From Pseudomonadota bacterium (GTDB lineage Bacteria; Desulfobacterota; Anaeroferrophillalia; Anaeroferrophillales; Tharpellaceae): 5,650 nt of DNA. Positions 5,439 through 5,650 of the stretch are shown piece after piece. Every line of letters begins with the position of its first letter. Positions within the stretch are counted from its first letter, which is position 1. The notes beneath the pieces are model-generated. The model saw only the letters and a list, made by a program, of their open reading frames with translations. It was not told where the DNA came from and ran no database searches. Both the position numbers and the translations under genes were made by a program. The DNA lies in the NCBI GenBank assembly GCA_015486445.1, contig WFRT01000245.1:1-5650 (forward strand), read 5' to 3'.

Positions 5439-5650
5439 ATGGGAAACGGCCTGGTTAATGTCAGGGATCAGAAGTTTCTGCTCTTTGAGCAGATGCAGAT
5501 CGACAAGTTGTTCAAATCGGAAAAGTACGGGGAATACACCCTGGATGATGTCAACATGATGCTCGGCGAAGCCGAGAAGGTGGCGGTCAACGTGCTGGAA
5601 CCGACCTATGCCGAGGGGGACAAGGAGGAGTGTACCTTCAGCAACGGCAA
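5439..5650 (+). CDS. Acyl-CoA dehydrogenase, N-terminal part
   Basis: The first 70 codons are present; the gene continues past the window. The ATG at 5439 has a strong AAAGGAG ribosome site ending 8 bases upstream; another ATG at 5434 is out of frame. The peptide begins with a short lead-in, VRDQKFLLFEQM, then an acidic helical stretch through LDDVNMMLGEAEKVAVNVLEP and GDKEECTFSNG (60-70). This matches the N-terminal helix pattern of the larger (about 600-residue) acyl-CoA dehydrogenases that carry an extra N-terminal segment (RDxxFxLFE) and are common in fatty-acid-oxidising Desulfobacterota and other proteobacteria. These FAD enzymes form the 2,3-double bond of acyl-CoA and pass electrons to electron-transfer flavoprotein. 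Catalytic residues are outside the window. A FadR-like operator upstream links it to the ligase and regulator. Confidence 0.82.
   Translation, partial: MGNGLVNVRDQKFLLFEQMQIDKLFKSEKYGEYTLDDVNMMLGEAEKVAVNVLEPTYAEGDKEECTFSNG

Overview
This is a GC-rich chromosomal window with metabolic genes in two divergent blocks. Compact overlapping genes, an anaerobe-type 2-oxoacid:ferredoxin oxidoreductase, and a fatty-acid oxidation set of ligase, FadR-type regulator and acyl-CoA dehydrogenase suggest an anaerobic, fatty-acid- or amino-acid-oxidising bacterium. Desulfobacterota (former Deltaproteobacteria) is my best guess. It is an inference from gene style, not from a marker gene.

Minus-strand block (positions 1-2590, read right to left). 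iorA and iorB encode the two subunits of indolepyruvate:ferredoxin oxidoreductase, joined by a 4-base ATGA overlap. A 138-base gap with GC-rich dyad symmetry follows. Then comes the first 39 codons of a membrane protein that looks like a TrkH/KtrB-type potassium transporter subunit, cut by the window edge.

Divergent intergenic region (2591-2869). It holds an AT-rich stretch, a good sigma70-type promoter facing right, and an 18-bp palindrome at the expected transcription start. The palindrome closely resembles the operator of Bacillus-type (TetR-family) FadR.

Plus-strand block (2876 to the end). A long-chain acyl-CoA synthetase overlaps by 20 bases a TetR-family regulator that closely resembles Bacillus subtilis FadR/YsiA. 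After a 120-base gap with a second FadR-like palindrome, an acyl-CoA dehydrogenase starts and runs off the window. The likely logic is a feedback loop. FadR represses the ligase-fadR operon and the dehydrogenase gene. Fatty acid activated by the basal ligase gives acyl-CoA, which should release FadR and switch on beta-oxidation.

I see no RNA genes, CRISPR arrays, insertion sequences or phage genes. The most informative find is the pair of matching operators next to the gene for their probable repressor. None of the gene families is new.
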